Part shown: positions 58,601-64,000 of the stretch, piece by piece
Position numbering within the stretch: the stretch's first letter is position 1
How the letters are laid out: each line of letters opens with the position of its first letter
DNA from: Spongilla lacustris
Lineage: Eukaryota; Porifera; Demospongiae; Spongillida; Spongillidae
Direction: 5' to 3'
Length of the DNA stretch: 64,000 nucleotides
Assembly: GCA_949361645.1 (NCBI GenBank)
Contig: OX442430.1
Location: 2,279,856-2,343,855 of the forward strand
The notes under the pieces: model-generated
The model's input: the letters and a program-made list of their open reading frames with translations, nothing else
Told to the model about the DNA's origin: nothing
The model's database searches: none
Translations under genes and position numbers: made by a program

Positions 58601-61324
58601 TGGATTGCAGAGAGCTTCAGAATATTCACCACCCTCCTCGTCATTTTCTTTCTTGAGCACAACTACCTCCACGCCAGGCAGCTCAGTAGGAATGCTGAAG
58701 ACAGATGCATCCTGTTTGCAGCTTGACTCTTGGTGCAGCGGCACACATTCCAACACAGAGGTGGTTGTTAGCTCTTTTAGAGTGATGACATCAATGGGAT
58801 AACACTTTGGGACCTTGCCATACTTGACACTACAAACTTTGCAAGGAAAGAGATCTGGGACATACCCAACCAGATCAAGCAATGGGACCCCCAGCAGAGC
58901 AGCTTCAGTACTGAAGTGAGCAGTACATTCAGAAGGAAGAAACTTTGATGATCTCGTGCATACACTATACACTACAATGCCTTTCCCCTTGCTTTGCTTT
59001 TGGACACTCTGTATGATGAGTATTTCATTAACTTCAACTGAAACGTGGCTACTGCTCCATGACCTTGTGGCACACACTACCTTGGGAACAGAGTTGAGCT
59101 TCAGAAGATCAGAAATAGTACAAAACATTCTCCCTTGCAGAGTATCTTTGATATCTTCAATATTAGTTGGACCGTACAAGAGGGAAACCTTTTCCGGTGA
59201 CACCAATGAAATGTTAGTTTGCCTTCCAGCATAATCTTCTGATACTATCACTTGCTTTTCTTTTATTGCAGTGACATCAAGATATTTTGGACCGGACATC
59301 AAGCCTTCAGCTGCATATACATGAATTGAAATGGGTAGTTGGCCTGAATACAAAGAGGCAAACTCAAGAAGTGTGAGTGGCTTTGACACTGGGCAATATC
59401 CTGCTATGCTTGGTGTTGAAGTATTTCCATTGTGATTGAATGGTTTCTCTTGTACGTTTGATGCCAGCTCTTCCTCATCAGGAATGTATGGAGGTGGAAG
59501 AGGAGGACCATTGGTGGGCAGTTTTGGGTACACAGAATCACGAGCAATCCTTTGTGGCTGTACTTCACCAATTGTCTTACACTTTGGTGGAACGGGTGGT
59601 GCTATTTTGTCTTGAACATTGGTACACATCATTGATGTCACAGGTGAAGCTGATGACAACAATTTCTTGCCAGGTGCAGCTAGCTGGGTTGGGGATGGAG
59701 GAACAATTGGAGCTATGTACCGATGCTCATCATCACATATAGCTGTGTTGGGTATTGCCATGTTCTGTGGGGGCATTGATATGGTTGGAAATGGGGAGAC
59801 AGATGAGAGGGAGATGGTGCGCTTAAAATGTCGTGGCAATGTTTGTGACCCAATTGTGTGTCTACTTACAGGATCATGTAGTTGTGTAACTAAAGAAGAA
59901 ACTTGATCCTTGTCATGCTTTTTTACCCGTATGTACGGTGCTTGTGTATTTCTAGGAGTATCCTGATCGTTCAAATCGGGTCCTGGCGCAACAACAGGTT
60001 GCATAGCTTTCATCTGCTTGCTGCTAGCAGGAGGTCCAGCCAAAGTAACATTATCTGTGCATAATCTTTGTTGCACAGCCAGCTCAACGAGCACCTCTTC
60101 CTTAGTAGTGGGTAAATCAGTTTGCTTCAGTGTTGCTGGTTTTCTCATTAGGTTGCATGTATTTGTACCGCTGTTTGTGCTGGTTGATGCGCTTCTGGAG
60201 ACAGTGGCTACCTTGGCGACATCAGAATAAAGAGTTACATTGGAAACTGTACGCTTTAGCTTGGGGGGAGGTGTTGGTCGTAGTGCCTGTAGAAGAGGTG
60301 TGACTGATTCAATACATGCAGCTGGAGGGATTGAAGAGGGAGAACTTATTGTAACAGATTTAGGTGGAAGAGGTGGCGGTGGTGGTTTTGTGGATGTATG
60401 AGTCAAAATGTGAGCACTATCGCAATCAATAATTGCACTATTGATCAAGCATTCATCCTCTTTCATGGCATTGGATTGTAAAGATTTAGGTGACATGCCA
60501 TCTAGAACATCTGCAATTAAGCATAGCTTTATATCTGGTAGATTAGTTGGTAATTGAAGTAGTGTTGGATCAAATGCTCCTTTCCCTTTGACATAATATG
60601 AGAAGTTCATATTTTCAATGAAATCACAGCCAACTAATATGATCTTATTATAATATTGCATAAAAACCTCACATGGAAATGGATTGCAAATATATGCAAA
60701 TATATTTTGTAGTGGCATTTGGATCAGCATAGGATCAGTGCTGAAACTTCCACAACATTTTTCAGGCAGGAACTTTTCTGTCATTGTGGATATGCTGAAA
60801 GTAACAATTCCAGGTGTAGCGTTTCGCCCACGTAAAATCATCTTATTGATAACAAGTATTTCTCCTTTGCTGATGGTAATGGAATCCCCATTCCATTCCT
60901 TCATAACACACACAACCTTGGGCATGTGCATCAATGACAGAAGACTTGTTACACCATTAAACATGAATCCCTCCATGGCTTCCTTTCTGTTGCTGTTAGG
61001 GTTGTAGAGAACAGAGAATGGTGTCGATGTTGTGAGTGGAATAGGTGGGAGGGGCTTGTTCTTTTTCATTGCACACACCACCGGGGTGAATTGCAGTGAA
61101 TGAATGCGCAGCACTTCATTACAACTGATTTCAACTTGGCCGTTCTCACTTTGGTATCCTGACACCACCAGTGCAGTAAGAGGTAAAGAGCCTGAGTGCG
61201 TTTTGATAAATTCAGGTAGTGTTTGTTGTTCAGATAAAGCAACAGGTGAGAAGCAGTGATCGAGTACATTGATAGGTTTCTGTTTGGATTTAAAGTGAAC
61301 GATTGCAATAATTAAATTCACCAC
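58601..61324 (-). CDS. GAREM/THEMIS-like adaptor, main exon: two CABIT domains and proline-rich linker
   Basis: Open for 908 codons. The first residues (from GTG at 61322-61324) may be intronic, because an acceptor, TCCAAACAG, lies about 40 bases in, and no ATG opens the frame. Residues about 36-270 form one CABIT domain (LPLTALVVSGY, GEILVINKM, KFLPEKCCGSFSTDP, PFPCEV). About 650-890 form a second (LPISIHVYAAEG, NEILIIQSV, KFLPSECTAHFSTE, LFPCKV). The linker has SH3-ligand-like prolines (PPPPPLPPKS, IAPPVPPK, GPPLPPPY). CABIT modules occur in THEMIS (two) and GAREM (one), adaptors that bind GRB2 and act in receptor tyrosine kinase or antigen receptor signalling. The gene combines two CABITs with a C-terminal SAM, mixing both layouts. 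The donor is CCA|GTAGGG (58595-58600), phase 0. The promoter and the first exon were not found. Confidence 0.85.
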
Positions 61325-62310
61325 ATATTAATTGATTATCAGCTGATTCCCAGACATTATATCCTAGGAAATAATTTCACCGTCTAGGAAAAAGCTATAT
61401 TGCCTCGGATCGGAAAGCTCAGGATACGCGCGTGCTAATTACGCCTGCTGCAGAAGCCTGTGTGCTATACGTAGGCTGTGTGGTTTGTTTTTTATTTACC
61501 CTTAGTTTTCCAGGCTGTTAAAGCTCTGATTTAGATGAATATGAATTACAGGGGGTTTTATCGTGTAAGTCTCGTATATGTATTGTAGGTAGAGAGCATC
61601 TAAGAAGAGATGAGACCTCAGAAGGTAATACTCTAGATTTTACAAAAGATATGGCGATGATGCAAATGTGATACATACTAACGAACCAATGATGCTTTAT
61701 AACTTAGTGAATATTGAAGCTTCTCTCAATCCCATGCATACGTACGTGTAAATTGAAGCTAAACATTTATTAGACGGTCTAATGAAATAAACTAGCATAA
61801 CTTAGTGAATATTGAAGCTTCTCTCAATCCTATATCTATAAAAAATTTACTGAGGTAGAGAAGGTCAAATTAATTAATGTTGCTCTGTTACGGTGTATAT
61901 ATAGACAATCAACTGCTGTACGAACACTATTTTGTATTTACATGTAATCCACAATTACTATTGTCACTAGGGTGGAAGTTGGCTTACAGACACCATGCCG
62001 TGTCATCAATGCAGAACATAACCGCCCCAAAGATACATGTACACTTCCTCATGCACTTCTGCCATCTATATGAAATGATTTGTTTGAGCCCCCCCCCCCC
62101 CCCCTCCCCGCAAAATGTCCCCCCGGACATCCAATCCTAGGCACCGTGTCCCCCGAACACTGGTTCCTAGGCACCATTGGCATTGTCCCCCGGCCAAGGC
62201 ATATATGTCCCCTGGCCAAGGCATATATGTCAACATGCAGGGGACATTTATGCCCAGGAATAATTGGTGCGCACTTGTTTTTGTTTTTCTTCTACTTAAT
62301 ACACAATATA
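61325..62310. repeat. Upstream DNA of the CABIT gene with a 34-bp direct repeat
   Basis: ATAACTTAGTGAATATTGAAGC... occurs at about 61698 and again at about 61797 (34 bases, spacing 99). A poly-C tract (62089-62104) and two 22-bp units GTCCCC.GGCCAAGGCATATA (62192-62234) follow. Promoter elements could not be assigned. Confidence 0.6.
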
Positions 62311-63709
62311 AAGTGCGTAACGTGATACTTGATCTTAAAATTTTTTCCAGCAATTTTACAATTCTCTTGAATTTTGTAGCTAAGTGATATGAGATAATCA
62401 AAATCTGAAAACGGAATAAGCTTTACTAGCCATCTGGCAATAAATAACATTAAAAATGAAGTGTGTCAAGTTATTTTCGGGCCCGCACTCTTTTATTTTC
62501 TTTTATTTTCTATTATTGCTCCAAACACGTCATTGCTAAATATAACTGAAAGTGGGTGTGCAGATCATAGCAAAAACGGTTCTTTTCAGAACCAAGAAGA
62601 GCAAGCTTCTACCTCTGGGCTTACGCTTCGTAGGAGAAAGCAGTCGCCACCAATATGGGCGCCGCTGATGAAGAAAAAAGCCCCGAGACTGACCGAGAGG
62701 TAACACGGCCGGAGTTGTTACACGATTGCAGCAAGCGCAAGCCATCAAGTCTCGGCGACCAGCAGCTGTGATTGCCAGCAATGCATCCAAGGATCGAGCT
62801 CGAGGCCTTAGCTGCTCATATGCCAGACATCCCTGATGCCGATGCAAGAAAGCTAGCACTGCGCATGTACTACCTGGAGCTCTCCGAAGGAGTATTGCTA
62901 AAAGATGCATGCCCAAACGAAAGTCGGGAAGAGGTTTTTTTATTACCCAATGCGTTGCTGGCAATCACAGCTGCTGATCGGCTTTTTTGATTGGGGCTTT
63001 TCTCTTCATCAGCGGCTCCCATATTGGTGGCGACTGCTTTCTCCTACGAAGCAGTAGCCCACTGGTAGAAGCTTGCTCTTCTTGGTTCTGAAAAGAATCG
63101 TTTTGGCTCTGATCAGCACAACAGCTATAGGCATGTTTAGCAATGACGTCATTAACAAATGATATTCATTTCAATATGTCCGCTGTTTTTCAACCTTCCG
63201 ACTTGAAGCGTCTATTAGAGGGTAAAGACGACTTATAATGCTAGACCTAGACCTGATTCCGATACAGGTACCATTTGACTGCCTACATGCTCACTTTTAG
63301 GCAGGATAAAACGTGCCTAAAGAAAATCCTGACCTAACACTTTTCCACCTCAAATTGGCCTTCGTAGGCAAGCAGAACTCAAACTGTGTCCCGGGTTCGA
63401 AATCGGACTGCGCAGTTTGGTGCAAGGTGCAACGCTGCATATGTATACCAACGATCAGCGCAATCCGTTGCGAAACAGAGGAGAAATGGGCCAAAAACTG
63501 TGTGTTTGGAGCAATAATAGAAAATAAAAGAGTGCGGGCCCGAAAATAACTTGACACACTTCTTTTTCTATGTTATTTATTGCCAGATGGCTAGTAAAGC
63601 TTATTCCGTTTTCAGATTTTGATTATCTCATACCACTAGGCTACAAAATTCAAGAGAATTGTAAAATTGCTGGAAAAAATTTTAAGATCAAGTATCATGT
63701 TACGCACTG
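62311..63709. mobile_element. 1.4-kb palindromic TIR element with possible TA target site
   Basis: The ends AGTGCGTAAC.TGATACTTG and its complement enclose about 210-bp terminal repeats (62311-62525 and 63500-63709) that match almost perfectly. Inner arms (62555-62680 and 62995-63110; AGAAGAGCAAGCTTCTACC, GGAGAAAGCAGTCGCCACC) pair again. TA flanks both ends. The central 300 bp (62700-62990) reads open on both strands but has no known domain; one frame gives ELEALAAHMPDIPDADARK. It is related to 36115-36440. Confidence 0.8.
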
Positions 63710-64000
63710 TAGGCCTGGCATAAATAAGTATACTGAATAATGAAATCGGATAGTGTATAAGTGTATTATGCTTCTTGGGTAGTTACGTTATATGCAAAGC
63801 AGCTTCTTTTTATATCTATATATAAGGCTCATGCTGCATGCACCATCCATCCAAACTTCACTCCTCGAGTAGCTGCAGTTGGTTCTTGCGTACAAGGTAT
63901 TTAAGTACATGTATGATACGTATATCGATCATGCCGTTCAATAATGAAAGTAAGTAAGCAAGTGATTTTTCTCGCATTCACTATTCTATCTGTTTTTCAT
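63710..64000. other. Window end, nothing recognised
   Basis: AT-rich DNA with short microsatellite-like TATATATA text and no coding segment. Confidence 0.3.

Overview
The window looks like nuclear DNA of an early-branching marine animal, most likely a sponge. This is inference from gene content and style. The DNA is AT-rich, the introns of intact genes are partly very short (56 bp in one gene, 68 bp in a RecQ relic), and the host genes are types that are abundant in sponges: a Roc-COR GTPase with a death domain, a kelch-repeat protein, and a CABIT/SAM adaptor of the GAREM/THEMIS type. The 8-mer TACATGTA is scattered everywhere, and inverted-repeat transposons and foldback elements fill the space between exons. 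No bacterial signatures (operons, ribosome-binding sites, CRISPR) are seen.

Layout. 1-732: broken RecQ-like helicase on the + strand. 1.1-9.4 kb: repeat-rich DNA with a 24-bp palindromic relic of a transposon, a 143-bp tandem duplication, several terminal-inverted-repeat (TIR) elements, a non-LTR reverse transcriptase relic, and a clear nested insertion (an element with a 7-bp target-site duplication inside one arm of a foldback element). 9.5-23.4 kb: a minus-strand Roc-COR-death-domain gene whose three visible exons join in phase. Its GTPase domain is split by an 11.1-kb intron packed with mobile elements. 25.1-28.7 kb: a second, diverged copy of the transposase-like gene that also sits in that intron. 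29-33 kb: foldback elements and a piggyBac-like relic. 33.8-38.6 kb: a two-exon kelch gene, minus strand, with a 1.8-kb TIR element in its intron. 38.6-57.5 kb: mostly mobile or unrecognised DNA (foldbacks, MITEs, a GC-rich segment between inverted repeats, a Ty3/gypsy fragment). 57.5-61.3 kb: the five-exon CABIT-CABIT-SAM gene, minus strand. 62.3-63.7 kb: a large palindromic TIR element related to the DNA at 36.1 kb.

How it fits together. The three intact-looking host genes all lie on the minus strand and all resemble signalling or adaptor proteins: a GTPase with a death domain, a kelch scaffold, and an adaptor with SH3-ligand-like prolines, tyrosine motifs and a SAM domain. Nothing in the sequence proves that they act in one pathway. 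The most unusual item is a pair of decayed but alignable copies (16.96-20.91 and 25.21-28.66 kb) of a large protein. It combines an N-terminal Cys-rich finger, an acidic linker, a possible DDE/RNase H-like core with a D-N...E...KDVCDTHFSH signature, a C2HC-like finger in copy 1, and a basic SAP-like C-terminus. I do not recognise a named transposase superfamily for it.
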